Shown: piece after piece, positions 24,219 through 33,619 of the stretch | Numbering within the stretch: position 1 is the stretch's first letter | Layout of the letters: the number at the start of each line of letters is the position of its first letter | NCBI RefSeq assembly: GCF_047338595.1 | Contig: NZ_JBLFBO010000001.1 | Coordinates: 377,666-441,665, forward strand | Origin: Nitrospira_D sp019636945 | Lineage (GTDB): Bacteria; Nitrospirota; Nitrospiria; Nitrospirales; Nitrospiraceae | Direction of reading: 5' to 3' | Length of the DNA stretch: 64,000 nt | Translations under genes and position numbers: made by a program | Notes under the pieces: model-generated | Told to the model about the DNA's origin: nothing | The model's database searches: none | What the model saw: the letters and a program-made list of their open reading frames with translations, nothing else

Positions 24219-24605
24219 TCAATGTTCTTCTCCTGAATTAGTATTGATAAAATCGATCAGCGCACGATAGGTCAGTTCCCTCACGATTGCCTTTCTCGGA
24301 CTCTGGCCGTCAAGATTGGCCTCCAGCCAGACTCGGTCCGAGATTGGCGAGAGGCCCTCGTTACAGAGATTCCACATGTCGTGGAGAAAGCCATCAGGCA
24401 ATCCGACTTGAACGCCTTCCGATTCAATGCGGTCGTCCAGCAAGGCCAAGAGGTCAGAAATGGCCTGGTCAGGCCGGTACGGTGCAGTCGTAAAGCCAAA
24501 CTGTTCTTGTGAGCGTGCTTCTTGAGTCGCCTGATCGACGAGATCCTGCATGTATTCTTTGAGCAGCCCGATGACATGACCGGAAAAAGTTTTCGGCGAC
24601 TCCAT
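24219..24605 (-). CDS. Hypothetical protein
   Basis: 128 residues, soluble, largely helical, acidic. It starts MESPKTFSGHVIGLLKEYMQDL and ends LTYRALIDFINTNSGEEH. No membrane segment, signal or known motif is seen. It lies just upstream of the EVE gene on the same strand and may be cotranscribed with it. Confidence 0.6.
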   Translation of the reverse strand: MESPKTFSGHVIGLLKEYMQDLVDQATQEARSQEQFGFTTAPYRPDQAISDLLALLDDRIESEGVQVGLPDGFLHDMWNLCNEGLSPISDRVWLEANLDGQSPRKAIVRELTYRALIDFINTNSGEEH

Positions 24606-25072
24606 GCGTCATTATCGAGCTTCTATGAAGAAGGAGCAAGCTGATGGACTAGAATCGTGGGGTGAGCGAAGTATGGGCTGAGTAGGATAACTTCATTTGA
24701 GGCCGGAAGCAGGGAGTAGTGATTGGGCGGGGGTACACCTCGCTGCCTCGATATGAGCGACGATCTCTCATTGGCTATCTCATGGACGGCAGGGTCAGTG
24801 TACCCGCGCATTGTAAACTGTACTCCTTTTCGTCCGGCACGCAAGACCCAAAGATGGCCTTATATGGAAGTCCATTTGGGGTACGGTGTATGAACCGGTA
24901 GGATCTGCTGTGCATGATGGGGAAGATCCACTGGTTTTAGATAAGGAGTCTTATGCGCACAATGACCTGATGGACTGCTGAACTCGAGCTCTTGATTCGT
25001 CCCACAGACGCATATTACTGTTGATGCCCAAGTAAGCGGAGGAGCGGATCTTCTTTCACATCGGTTGCATCG
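24606..25072. other. Intergenic region between divergent genes
   Basis: About 470 bases. The open frames here are short and unsupported. It presumably holds promoters for the hypothetical gene to the left and the YkgJ-like gene to the right. Nothing else is recognised. Confidence 0.5.
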
Positions 25073-25873
25073 ATGAATTCTCAACTCAGTGAGCGATTCG
25101 AGATTGCTCTGAACACATCTGCAGGCCAAATTACCACGGCCGTTGACGTGCCGACCGGGTTCGTTCCTGTTACGTCTATTGTGCCTCTCATGAGACGTCT
25201 AGGAGAGGAGGCGCAAGCCCTGGAAGTTGCGCGGGTGGGTGAGGAGGGGAAGGTACCGTCGTGCCAAAAGGGCTGTGCAGCTTGCTGTCGAATGTTGGTA
25301 CCCCTGTCTGCGCCGGAAGCGTTTTCGGTACGAGAGTGGGTTCGTTCTCGCCCTGTCGAACAACAGTCTCGGATCATGGCCCGCTTTGCTGAGACAAAAG
25401 TGCGCTTACTCTCCACGGGGATCTGGCAACAACTCTCGGAGCTGTGCGAGGCGTCTGATCACTGCAGCGACGAAATCATAGATGAAGTGAACCATAGGTA
25501 TTATGCGCTGAGGCTGGCCTGTCCGTTTTTAGAGGAAGAAGTCTGCACCATCTATGATGAGCGCCCCGCTGCCTGCCGTGAATTGTTGGTGACGTCTCCT
25601 GCCGACCGTTGTGAGGATCTACTCGCGAACCCAGTGGACACCATTTTCGCACCGTTGCGGATCAGTACGGTTCTGGGATTATTGTGGCAGGACTTGACCA
25701 ACACCTCAACCCGGTTGATTCCACTTCCGCTGGTTCTGGATTGGGTAGAAGGACATGCAGGATCGACCGATCGAATGTGGAAGGGTACTCAGCTTTTTGA
25801 TCAAACATTGGATAAGGTCTGGCGATTCTTGAGCCAGTCATTTTCAGGTGATCGCGGAGCAGGTGGCGGCTGA
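25073..25873 (+). CDS. YkgJ-family cysteine-cluster protein (second copy)
   Basis: 266 residues. The CxxxCxxCC cluster is in SCQKGCAACCRM (about residues 63-72) and a second Cys group in LACPFLEEEVCTIYDERPAACREL follows, both characteristic of YkgJ/UPF0153 proteins. Compared with the copy at 14506-15141, it is longer at the N-terminus and has an extra C-terminal helical tail. The two share only family-level similarity. It may bind zinc or an iron-sulfur cluster. The next gene begins 41 bases downstream. Confidence 0.83.
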   Translation: MNSQLSERFEIALNTSAGQITTAVDVPTGFVPVTSIVPLMRRLGEEAQALEVARVGEEGKVPSCQKGCAACCRMLVPLSAPEAFSVREWVRSRPVEQQSRIMARFAETKVRLLSTGIWQQLSELCEASDHCSDEIIDEVNHRYYALRLACPFLEEEVCTIYDERPAACRELLVTSPADRCEDLLANPVDTIFAPLRISTVLGLLWQDLTNTSTRLIPLPLVLDWVEGHAGSTDRMWKGTQLFDQTLDKVWRFLSQSFSGDRGAGGG

Positions 25874-25914
25874 TCCTGTCAGACGTTGGAGCCCTCTGTG
25901 AGAGGAGAGAAGGT

Positions 25915-26535
25915 ATGCAGAAGCCCGTTGTCGTGTGTTTAGACTTGGAAGGTGTGCTCGTTCCTGAGATTTGGATCAATGTTGCGGTGAAGACGGGGAT
26001 TGAGGAGTTGAAGGTGACCACCCGGGAGATGCCAGACTATGACCAACTCATGAAGCAACGATTGGGGATTCTCGATCGGCATGAATTGACAATCCACGAC
26101 ATCCAAGAGGAAATCGCCAAGATGGGTCCGTTAGACGGGGCAATGGATTTTCTGGTCTGGCTGCGTGAACGGGGCCAGGTGATTATTTTGTCCGACACCT
26201 TCTATCAGTTTGCCCAACCCCTGATGCGACAGCTTGGGTTTCCAACTCTCTTCTGCAATCAACTGGAAATCGGCCCTAGTGGCCGAATCGTGAACTACCA
26301 CATGCGGATGCAGAATCCCAAGAAGCACGCAGTCGCCTCCCTGAAGGCTTTGAATTTCTTTACCGTGGCTGCGGGGGATTCATACAACGATCTTGGGATG
26401 TTAGGTGAAGCTGACAAAGGGTTTTTCTACAGGCCGCCGGACAATTTGCCAAAAGAATTTCCGGCCTTCCCAGTGACCCAGAGTTACGGTGAACTTCAGG
26501 ACTGGTTTGTCAGGGTCGGCTGTTTCTCAGCGTGA
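25915..26535 (+). CDS. thrH: ThrH-type phosphoserine phosphatase / homoserine phosphotransferase
   Basis: 206 residues. This HAD-family enzyme dephosphorylates phosphoserine and can move the phosphate to homoserine. HAD motif I is CLDLEGVLVPE (Asp10, Glu12), motif II is ILSDTFYQF, and the acidic motif IV is AAGDSYNDLGML. The characteristic ThrH stretch DYDQLMKQRLGILDRHELT is present. A ribosome-binding site GAGAGGAGAGAAGG precedes the ATG. It could supply serine synthesis in place of SerB. Confidence 0.93.
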   Translation: MQKPVVVCLDLEGVLVPEIWINVAVKTGIEELKVTTREMPDYDQLMKQRLGILDRHELTIHDIQEEIAKMGPLDGAMDFLVWLRERGQVIILSDTFYQFAQPLMRQLGFPTLFCNQLEIGPSGRIVNYHMRMQNPKKHAVASLKALNFFTVAAGDSYNDLGMLGEADKGFFYRPPDNLPKEFPAFPVTQSYGELQDWFVRVGCFSA

Positions 26536-26683
26536 GGCGTGCCAGCTCAGTGAAGGACGTGGTGCGAGCTGTGGGCTCGACGACAAGGATTTCTCGTATC
26601 CTGCCACCGATTGGCGTGCCCGTCGGTCTCGCTTCCTAATGTGTTGGAGCGTCCAATGAGCGTCAGGACGTCTCGTCACTCCA

Positions 26684-28411
26684 TCAGAAGTTGATCCAAA
26701 GCTGGGCGTAGGCCCAGTCTTGACCGACTGCGCGTCGTCCGAGATTTTGCGAAATGTATGAACCAGGAAAGAGGTGACCGTACCCCGCCTGAAAGGCCAC
26801 CATGCCGTGCATGAAGAAGTGTGTCCAGGCAACGTCCACCTCGTCACCGATATGGGTCTTGGTATTGCCCGGTTGCGAAAAGACATAGACGCCTTGACTG
26901 GCTCGGTACCAGTTGTCTTTCGCATTGGCGAGATGGAGGTTGGTGTACCATATTTCGATATGATCATCGGGGGACAGACGTGCCTGGAAGTTTCCTGAGA
27001 AACTCATCATATTCTTCCATCCCATGACATCCATGTATCCCATATGGATGTGGTTCGTGGGGAAAAAGTTTTCAAAGGTATTCGCTGTCTTACAAGCTCC
27101 GTAGGCCCCGTTCGATAACGTGCAATTCGCGCGACCGTCGCCGGACGCATAATCAAAATTAAAAGCGATGCGAGGTTTGCCGGGCAAATTAAAAGCCGTG
27201 TATCCGATCCAGTTTCTGGTGGCCCAGGCGTTGATGTGGAGACATTTCCCCTCTCCACCGGGATCGCCACAGAGACTACTGGCACTGTTGGCGGTGTCCC
27301 CCAGCTGACCGAATTGGTAGACCACTTCACTCGAGAAATCAAAGTAGCCTTTTTTCATCGCGACTCGGTTTCCGATGACATGGCGGGTTTGATTGCCATG
27401 CTTGGGAGTGCCGAGTCCTTGGAAGGAGACATCACCCCCTCCGAGATTGTTTTTGTAATAGATATAGAACGGTTCGATCAGAAAGCCCGGGACAGCCTTG
27501 ATTTGATTGTAAAAGATAATAAAATCGGCGTCACCGGCTGCATTTCTCGCCTGACCAGTGCCGCCGATATTCGGTCCGCCGCTTCCGAGGGTGGCCCCCT
27601 GTAAGAGATCGGTTTCGGCTGTGCGAAACCAGCCGAGGTGCGTATCTATAATGCTGGTTGAATACTGAAGCATCACCCCGTCAAACGACCACCCGGTATT
27701 GGCCCAATCAAAGTGACCGAAGAGGCTTTGATCTCCGAAGACAAGGTATTGCCGGCCTGCTTTAAGTCCTAGGCCTTGGACGCCTGCAAAGTTGCGGATC
27801 AACATGTACCCGGCTCGGATCCCAAGGGTACAGGCAGGTCGTACATTTGCGGGGGTGGAGCCGACAAGGGTGGAACCGCAGGTATGGATGGCGGGATCTC
27901 CGTTATTTCCTGCACCATTCGCACCGACGGGCGTTCCATTCCCGCCCCATGTTCTCGAGTCGATGAACTCAAGGTAGAAATTGACGTCCGGTGAAAGATC
28001 ATACCCGATACCTAATCGAGTCATTTGCTGGACGAACTGGTCGTTTGCCTTTCCAGGAAGATTGTTGGCAACGAGTCCTGGTGTGTTACATTGGCCAGCG
28101 GCTCCAATACCTCCACCAAAGCAGACATTGGTCCGATACTCGGGTCTCACACGCATGTCGGCTCGCATCCAGAGGTTTTTCAGATTGAAATTGCGACCGA
28201 TCCTTGGATCGAATGGCTCATAGGCCTCTTTTTGGGGAATTCCTCGTCCGATGACGATGGGGTTCGTGATTTTTTCTCCTTCCGGGAGTTGGAAGGCTGC
28301 CTGTACTGTAGAGTGACCTGCGATGAGACTGACGACTGTCAGGAATTGGAGAAAAACTTTCTTCCGATGACCGAACTGCTTCGGTGTTCCCATGCCATAC
28401 AGTATGTCCAT
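26684..28411 (-). CDS. Outer-membrane porin, alginate-export (AlgE-like) family
   Basis: 575 residues. The N-terminus MDILYGMGTPKQFGHRKK and a hydrophobic run ending VQAAF form a signal peptide. The start could also be the Met six codons later. The mature protein is rich in aromatic, Gly and Asn residues and alternating strands, ending DWAYAQLWINF with the terminal Phe of outer-membrane barrels. NLKNLWMRADMRVRPEYR, FGDQSLFGHFDWANTGWSFDG and the DDHIEIWYTNLHLANAKD segment fit the alginate-export/DUF1302-like barrels common in Nitrospira. The solute is unknown. Several Cys residues in loops could form disulfides. Confidence 0.85.
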   Translation of the reverse strand: MDILYGMGTPKQFGHRKKVFLQFLTVVSLIAGHSTVQAAFQLPEGEKITNPIVIGRGIPQKEAYEPFDPRIGRNFNLKNLWMRADMRVRPEYRTNVCFGGGIGAAGQCNTPGLVANNLPGKANDQFVQQMTRLGIGYDLSPDVNFYLEFIDSRTWGGNGTPVGANGAGNNGDPAIHTCGSTLVGSTPANVRPACTLGIRAGYMLIRNFAGVQGLGLKAGRQYLVFGDQSLFGHFDWANTGWSFDGVMLQYSTSIIDTHLGWFRTAETDLLQGATLGSGGPNIGGTGQARNAAGDADFIIFYNQIKAVPGFLIEPFYIYYKNNLGGGDVSFQGLGTPKHGNQTRHVIGNRVAMKKGYFDFSSEVVYQFGQLGDTANSASSLCGDPGGEGKCLHINAWATRNWIGYTAFNLPGKPRIAFNFDYASGDGRANCTLSNGAYGACKTANTFENFFPTNHIHMGYMDVMGWKNMMSFSGNFQARLSPDDHIEIWYTNLHLANAKDNWYRASQGVYVFSQPGNTKTHIGDEVDVAWTHFFMHGMVAFQAGYGHLFPGSYISQNLGRRAVGQDWAYAQLWINF

Positions 28412-28644
28412 CGTGTCTCTAGACAGGCAGATACCATCCGGTGCTCTCATCGTCAGGTGGATTTGGTTGCGGTCTCAAAAGCCCAAGGGAGTTGCATACG
28501 AACCCGAGGGGGAGAACAGCTGGGCCAGGGTGTCCAACCATCGTCATGAAGATCTTGATGAGTGCGAAGCTACGAGATGTCGGTGTGGCGGCTGCCTTTC
28601 TCCTTTATGTGGGTGATCAGGGGGGGTGTGATCCTATGTTTGTG

Positions 28645-28944
28645 TCATGCAGGACCGGACTTAGGCAATGATGATGGACCCGCCTCTCCCGACTTGGGTT
28701 CCGCTGTGAGTTCTTCTTCGGCTTCTTTGAGAGAGGCTTGAAGGTCTTGCTCTACCATTTTGACTTCCTGCTGTATCAGGTTGAGTTCCGGCTCGACGGA
28801 TTTGCGAAGGTCATCAGCCGTATCTTTAAAACCCTTGATGGCTTTACCAACTTGGCGACCGACTTCCGGCAGTTCTTTGGGTCCAAACAGGAGAAAGGCG
28901 ATGATCAAAATGATGAGGATCTCGCCTGCGCCCAGTCCAAACAT
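28645..28944 (-). CDS. tatB: Twin-arginine translocase subunit TatA/TatB-type
   Basis: 99 residues. One N-terminal membrane helix (about 6-20), the hinge LLFGPKELPEVGRQVGKA and an amphipathic helix are followed by an acidic, charged tail. The FGPKELPEVGR hinge and longer amphipathic region resemble TatB, which forms the substrate receptor with TatC. The TatA/TatB distinction by sequence alone is not secure. No tatC is in the window. Confidence 0.8.
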   Translation of the reverse strand: MFGLGAGEILIILIIAFLLFGPKELPEVGRQVGKAIKGFKDTADDLRKSVEPELNLIQQEVKMVEQDLQASLKEAEEELTAEPKSGEAGPSSLPKSGPA

Positions 28945-29010
28945 GATTGGCTATTGCGGTTATCGTCTGACGGCGCCCCGTCATTTATTCATCCACCGAG
29001 GGGTGGGTTG

Positions 29011-29295
29011 TTAGCCTTGTTTCACCTGAGTGGGTTGGGTGGTCGCGGGCCTGGGCGATGGAGTTGGTTCAGCCTGAGTACCGACCTGAGCGGCAGAGCT
29101 TGCCTGAGGCTCGCCCTGTGAAGGCTGTTCTCCTGGTGTGATATCGATTGCGTCGGCTTCATGAACCGATTTCTTAAAACCTTTGATGGCTTTGCCAAGG
29201 CCTTCCCCTAGTTGGGGCAGTTTCCCTGCACCGAAGATGATCAGCACAATAATCAGGATCAGGAGTAGTTCCATCCAACCAAATGAACCGAACAT
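29011..29295 (-). CDS. tatA: Twin-arginine translocase subunit TatA
   Basis: 94 residues. An N-terminal helix (about 7-22) follows MFGSFGWMELLLI, then the hinge FGAGKLPQLGEGLGKAIKGFKKS and a polar Gln/Pro/Ser-rich tail. This is the TatA pattern, the pore-forming subunit that exports folded proteins. It lies 66 bases before the TatB-like gene in the same direction, so both are probably on one transcript after mnmA. Confidence 0.88.
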   Translation of the reverse strand: MFGSFGWMELLLILIIVLIIFGAGKLPQLGEGLGKAIKGFKKSVHEADAIDITPGEQPSQGEPQASSAAQVGTQAEPTPSPRPATTQPTQVKQG

Positions 29296-29419
29296 GATGC
29301 CCTCTGACTAATTAAGACCACTGTGTCTGTCGATGACATGACAGAGTGGTACGATTGCACACCCGAACCTCCAGAGGCTATCTGAAGATTCAGGGACAAG
29401 TCAAGAAGCACGGCTTCAT

Positions 29420-30508
29420 TTACGATGGTGGGAAGGGTTGGATGATACCGCCACCAAGAACGTCGTCCCCACTATAGAACACTGCCGACTGTCCGGGGCT
29501 TAACCCCCGTTGCGGGTGGTGGAACTGGACATGCAGTGCTGACGAGTCTCGCACTGTGAGTGTCGCGAGAGTAGCAGGCGTTGCATAGCGAATCTTCACA
29601 TGAACGTCGGCACTGTGGGAGGGGAAATCGGGAGCAAACATATTAAGGTCCGCGACGGTGCATTCTGAGTGAAGTCGTTCGCTGTGTCCGAGCACCACTG
29701 TATTGGTTGCGGGCTGCACCTGATGAACGTAGAGACGCTGGCCTGTGGCGATACCAAGGCCTCGACGCTGGCCGGGTGTATAGAATGCGATACCGTCATG
29801 CTGCCCCAGGGGACGGCCCTCCTGGTCAGTAAACAATCCTTGTTTCCGGGAATGTGGCGCTTCTTGCTCGAGAAAGGTCCGATAATCACCCTGGCTCACG
29901 AAGCAGATCTCCTGGCTTTCCTTGAGTTCCTCGACTGGCAGGCTCAGTGCCTCGGCTTCTTTCCAGACGGCGGCCTTCTCCAGACCTCCTAATGGAAAGA
30001 GGAGGCGAGGGAGCCATTCAGCTCGGAGACGATAGAGGAAATATGTTTGATCTTTTCGAGGATCGACGGACCGTGAAAGGACGGAGAATCCTCTGTGGTC
30101 ATGCAATCGCGCATAATGCCCGGTTGCCACATAGTCGACTCTGCGTTGTAGCGCGAGGTCAACGAGGGTATGAATCTTCACCCGTTCATTACAACGCACA
30201 CAGGGATTGGGTGTCGTGCCGGTGGTATAGCCTTGGATGAAGTCGTCAATGACGGCGTGACGAAAGGTGTGTCGGGTATCAACGACCTCGTGCGGGATGC
30301 CGAGAAGCTTCGCGACATGCCGTGCGATCCCAACCTTGCAGCAGCCGCGTTCTTGCCACTTCTTTGATGTGGCGACGGAGTCGTCTTCGTGTTCCCACAC
30401 CTGAAGAGTGATGCCATGGACGTCATAACCTTGTCGTACGAGCAATGCTGCGGCGACAGAGCTATCAACTCCACCGCTCATACCCAGTAGAACAGACTTC
30501 CGAGCCAT
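29420..30508 (-). CDS. mnmA: tRNA-specific 2-thiouridylase MnmA
   Basis: 362 residues. MnmA makes s2U at wobble position 34 of tRNA-Lys, -Glu and -Gln. The ATP pyrophosphatase PP-loop SGGVDS is at 10-15. The two catalytic cysteines are in NPCVRCNERVK and EICFVSQGDYR. The tail has the beta-barrel LSPGQSAVFYSGDDVLGGG. mnmE and mnmG, which modify the same base at C5, lie in the same gene block. Confidence 0.97.
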   Translation of the reverse strand: MARKSVLLGMSGGVDSSVAAALLVRQGYDVHGITLQVWEHEDDSVATSKKWQERGCCKVGIARHVAKLLGIPHEVVDTRHTFRHAVIDDFIQGYTTGTTPNPCVRCNERVKIHTLVDLALQRRVDYVATGHYARLHDHRGFSVLSRSVDPRKDQTYFLYRLRAEWLPRLLFPLGGLEKAAVWKEAEALSLPVEELKESQEICFVSQGDYRTFLEQEAPHSRKQGLFTDQEGRPLGQHDGIAFYTPGQRRGLGIATGQRLYVHQVQPATNTVVLGHSERLHSECTVADLNMFAPDFPSHSADVHVKIRYATPATLATLTVRDSSALHVQFHHPQRGLSPGQSAVFYSGDDVLGGGIIQPFPPS

Positions 30509-30778
30509 AGGAACGGTATTGTACCGAGTGTCTAGGGGAAAGGGCTAGTCGCTTTATCGGGGAGTGCTTCGACTCCAATTTGCTCCTGGCCGAGGTGACT
30601 GTTTCTGTTGGGCGTCGTCCGGTTGTCGATGATACACAGGGCCATGCGGCTGCCGAACGGTGAAACGGGAAACGAAGACGGGAAAGGCGTATGTGGTTCT
30701 TTCCCACGAAAGAGGTACGATGATTCAGGACATGTGTAGCCCACGCAGGTTCGTTACGAAGCGGTTGAATATTGCGGG

Positions 30779-31222
30779 CTAGAGGCTGGTTGAACGGGTC
30801 TTCCCCCGGTAGGTAGTGGTGTCATGAGTGTTCTTGGACGAGGAGTGCTCCTCCACCCATTTATGGGCCCCCATATCGCACATGCCATGAAAGTGAGCGC
30901 CATCTTCGATAGAAATGCCCGGTGTACGGATATCGCCAATGAGGATACCTGGTTTCTGGATTTGAATTTTTGCCGTTGCTGAGATTGTGGCATTGACTTT
31001 GCCGCTGGTGATAAGAATCCCGGCCGAGATCACCCCTTTCACGACGGCTTGCTCCCCGATGATGAGGGTCCCACTGGTGGTGATTTCTCCTTCCACCCGA
31101 CCGTCAATTCGTATGGTTCCGTCAAAATTCAGGATGCCCCGAAAATCGACTCCCTTACTGAGAAAGGTAAAGTTGTCGTTGGGAGGGGTGTCGGTTGCCT
31201 GTTTTTCTCCGATGGCCCACAT
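30779..31222 (-). CDS. Bactofilin (polymer-forming cytoskeletal protein)
   Basis: 147 residues. The central ~100 residues show the right-handed beta-helix repeat of bactofilins (DUF583): FRGILNFDGTIRIDGRVEGEI, TSGTLIIGEQAVVKG and GILIGDIRTPGISIEDGAHFHG. The short N-terminal tail and polar C-terminal tail are typical. Bactofilins self-assemble without nucleotide into filaments that scaffold envelope or chromosome proteins. It is the second of two in tandem below parB. Confidence 0.92.
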   Translation of the reverse strand: MWAIGEKQATDTPPNDNFTFLSKGVDFRGILNFDGTIRIDGRVEGEITTSGTLIIGEQAVVKGVISAGILITSGKVNATISATAKIQIQKPGILIGDIRTPGISIEDGAHFHGMCDMGAHKWVEEHSSSKNTHDTTTYRGKTRSTSL

Positions 31223-31343
31223 GAGCGCTCTCTGCTCCTTGTGACAAGACCAATGTGAAGGGAGTGGTGAACGTGGTACATGGGCCAGGATCCTTTGACC
31301 TGGCAGCCGCGTGTCCCTCGCTCACCGCTCCGACACTATTCCG

Positions 31344-31835
31344 CTAGACGGTCAGCCGGCGCACGGGTGGCTCGGTGCTGGTCCCAACAGAATGAAGCGG
31401 TAGATCTTTGTGAACGGGACGGGCTTGTTGTTCCATCTCCAACGTTCCGTTGAATGAGACGCCTTCTTCCATGGAAAGCATTGGAGTTGTGACTCCACCG
31501 TTGATCACTGCAGGCGCTCGCAATTTCATCTTTTCTCGCGCAGTGATATCCCCGGTGATCTTGCCCTTACAGACGATAGTTCCGGCCGTGACTTTGGCAT
31601 TAAGAACGGCGTCTTCGCCTACGAGTAAGATGCCGTCCGTATGAATTTCCCCCTCGAGGGTTCCATCAATACGCACGGTTCCGTTATACGTGATGGTTCC
31701 TTTGAAAACGACTCCTTTACCGACGAATGCACTGACGTCATGGCCCGTGTCAGGCCTGGGCGTATCGAGCGCCGAGCTCATGGCATCTAAGTCGTTGTCA
31801 TCCGTGCGTCTACCATCTTGCTTATCTTTCCACAT
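31344..31835 (-). CDS. Bactofilin, second copy next to parB
   Basis: 163 residues from the ATG of MWKDKQDGRR, preceded on its strand by GAGAGGAGGGG. A longer frame upstream would overlap parB and is rejected. The core repeats (FKGTITYNGTVRIDGTLEGEI, VNAKVTAGTIVCKGKITGD style, SMEEGVSFNGTLEM) match bactofilins. A ~45-residue charged N-terminal tail may bind partners. It is 160 bases from the parB stop on the same strand. Confidence 0.92.
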   Translation of the reverse strand: MWKDKQDGRRTDDNDLDAMSSALDTPRPDTGHDVSAFVGKGVVFKGTITYNGTVRIDGTLEGEIHTDGILLVGEDAVLNAKVTAGTIVCKGKITGDITAREKMKLRAPAVINGGVTTPMLSMEEGVSFNGTLEMEQQARPVHKDLPLHSVGTSTEPPVRRLTV

Positions 31836-31996
31836 ACGATCCCCTCCTCTCACAATGTGGCTGGCCTCTGACAGAACAAACGGCACGGTGCCGTTATGTT
31901 CCATATCGGTCGGTTTGGGGGAGATATTTAGTGGGTGATCAGGGGTGAGCGAAATATTGAGATATAGGAGGGGAGAGGAAGGCTTGGAGGCAAGTA

Positions 31997-32845
31997 TCAA
32001 CCCAAGAGGGTTTCGACGACCCCGTCTAGTTCGTCCGAGGAGAAGTAGTGGATTACGAGTTTCCCGCCCTGACCGTGGGGGTGGAGGGTCACTTTGGTGC
32101 CAAGACGCTTTTGTAATCTGTCTTCAAGATCGCTCCATTGTGTGGTTCGAGGGGGCCGCGCGACGGGCTGTTTCGCGACGATGGATTGTTCGACCAGTTT
32201 CTCGGTTTGGCGAACAGACAAATTTCCAGCTGTCACCAGTTTTGCAACCCGCAGCTGGGCCTCCGGGGTGGAGAGGCTGAGAAGGGCTTTGGCGTGACCG
32301 GTGGAAAGAGTTCCTCCTTCCACAAGTCCTTGGAGATCCAGGGGGAGATGGGTTAAACGGATAAAGTTGGCCACGGAAGACCGATCCCGGCCTACCTTGG
32401 CGGCGACGGCTTCTTGGGTCAGACCGAACTCTTTCATCATTCGAGAATAGGCGCGGGCTGTCTCCATCGGGTTTAAATCTTCACGTTGGAGATTTTCGAC
32501 CAGAGCAAGGAGTAAGGCTTCCTGATCCGTACAATTCTTGAGCACGGCGGGAATGACGGTAAGTCCGGCCTCTTTTGAGGCCCGCCAGCGTCGTTCTCCA
32601 GCAATTAACTCATAGACGCCATCGCCCTTCCGGCGGACTATAATGGGCTGAATAACGCCGCTCTCCTTAATGGATTCCGTCAGTTCAGTAAGCTCTTGCT
32701 GCAGGAAAGTCTGCCGCGGTTGATAGCGGTTCGGCACAATCTGGTCGATCGGAATCCGTTGGACATCGGCCGTGTCTTCGGTCCTGCTCAGCCTGACGGG
32801 TGGCAATAGCGCGTCGAGCCCTTTACCGAGAGCCTTTTTCTCCAT
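31997..32845 (-). CDS. parB: Chromosome-partitioning protein ParB
   Basis: 282 residues from the ATG of MEKKALGKGLDALLPP, with AAGGAG ten bases upstream. ParB binds parS, spreads by CTP switching and loads ParA/SMC. The N-terminal box (RYQPRQTF), the GERRWRASKEAG motif used for CTP binding, ALVENLQREDLNPMETA and the helix-turn-helix (LTQEAVAAKVGRDRSSVANFIRL) are clear. The gene overlaps the 3' end of parA by 23 bases. Confidence 0.96.
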   Translation of the reverse strand: MEKKALGKGLDALLPPVRLSRTEDTADVQRIPIDQIVPNRYQPRQTFLQQELTELTESIKESGVIQPIIVRRKGDGVYELIAGERRWRASKEAGLTVIPAVLKNCTDQEALLLALVENLQREDLNPMETARAYSRMMKEFGLTQEAVAAKVGRDRSSVANFIRLTHLPLDLQGLVEGGTLSTGHAKALLSLSTPEAQLRVAKLVTAGNLSVRQTEKLVEQSIVAKQPVARPPRTTQWSDLEDRLQKRLGTKVTLHPHGQGGKLVIHYFSSDELDGVVETLLG

Positions 32846-33599
32846 GCGCAATAAACTCCTTAGCTAATGATACGTAAGACTGCGATCCGGATGATGCCAT
32901 GTTGTAGAGGATTCCCGGCCGACCGTAACTAGGTGCTTCTGCAAGTGCAACATTACGAGGGATCACGGACTGGTATACCTTGTGTGTAAAATGAGACCGT
33001 ACTTGGTCTGCTACCTGCCGAGAAAGACTGATTCGCGAATCAAACATCGTGAGAGCAATACCCTCAATCTCTAGGCCCGGATTGTACGATTGACGGACAA
33101 GCTCGATGCTTCCAACGAGTCTGGTCAGGCCTTCCATCGCGTAGTATTCGCATTGAACAGGTATGAGCACAGAGTTGGCTGCCGTGAGCGCATTAATGGT
33201 CAGAATGCCAAGTGCCGGTGGGCAATCAAGAAGGATAAAATCGTATTGGTCTCGTATTTCAGCAATCAGTGATCGAAGATGGCCTTCACGGCCTTCGATA
33301 TTTGCGAGTTCCACCTCAGCACCCGCGAGATCGGCATTAGCCGGTAAGAGGTTGAGTCCAGAAATAGTTGTTTCTATTATGGATTCGTGAATCGTACTGT
33401 TTTTGACGAGACAGCTGTAGGTGCTCCTTTTCAAGGTTCTCTGGTCTATGCCAAGGCCACTTGTTGCATTTCCTTGTGGATCTATATCAATCAACAATAC
33501 AGCTTTTCCCTCAAGGGCAACCGCTGTTGAAAGATTAATGGCAGTGGTTGTTTTTCCTACCCCGCCTTTCTGATTGGCAACAGCTATAACTCTTCCCAC
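32823..33599 (-). CDS. parA: Chromosome-partitioning ATPase ParA
   Basis: 258 residues. A GTG at 33599, giving MGRVIAVANQKGG, is preferred because AGGAG sits seven bases upstream. A TTG 18 bases earlier would lie across that site. The deviant Walker A KGGVGKTTTAIN, Walker A' DIDPQGNATSG and Walker B FILLDCPPALGILT define the ParA/Soj family, which moves ParB-parS complexes. It lies 20 bases from rsmG in the same direction. Confidence 0.96.
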   Translation of the reverse strand: MGRVIAVANQKGGVGKTTTAINLSTAVALEGKAVLLIDIDPQGNATSGLGIDQRTLKRSTYSCLVKNSTIHESIIETTISGLNLLPANADLAGAEVELANIEGREGHLRSLIAEIRDQYDFILLDCPPALGILTINALTAANSVLIPVQCEYYAMEGLTRLVGSIELVRQSYNPGLEIEGIALTMFDSRISLSRQVADQVRSHFTHKVYQSVIPRNVALAEAPSYGRPGILYNMASSGSQSYVSLAKEFIAHGEKGSR

Positions 33600-33619
33600 C
33601 AAAAGACTCCTAGGCAAAA

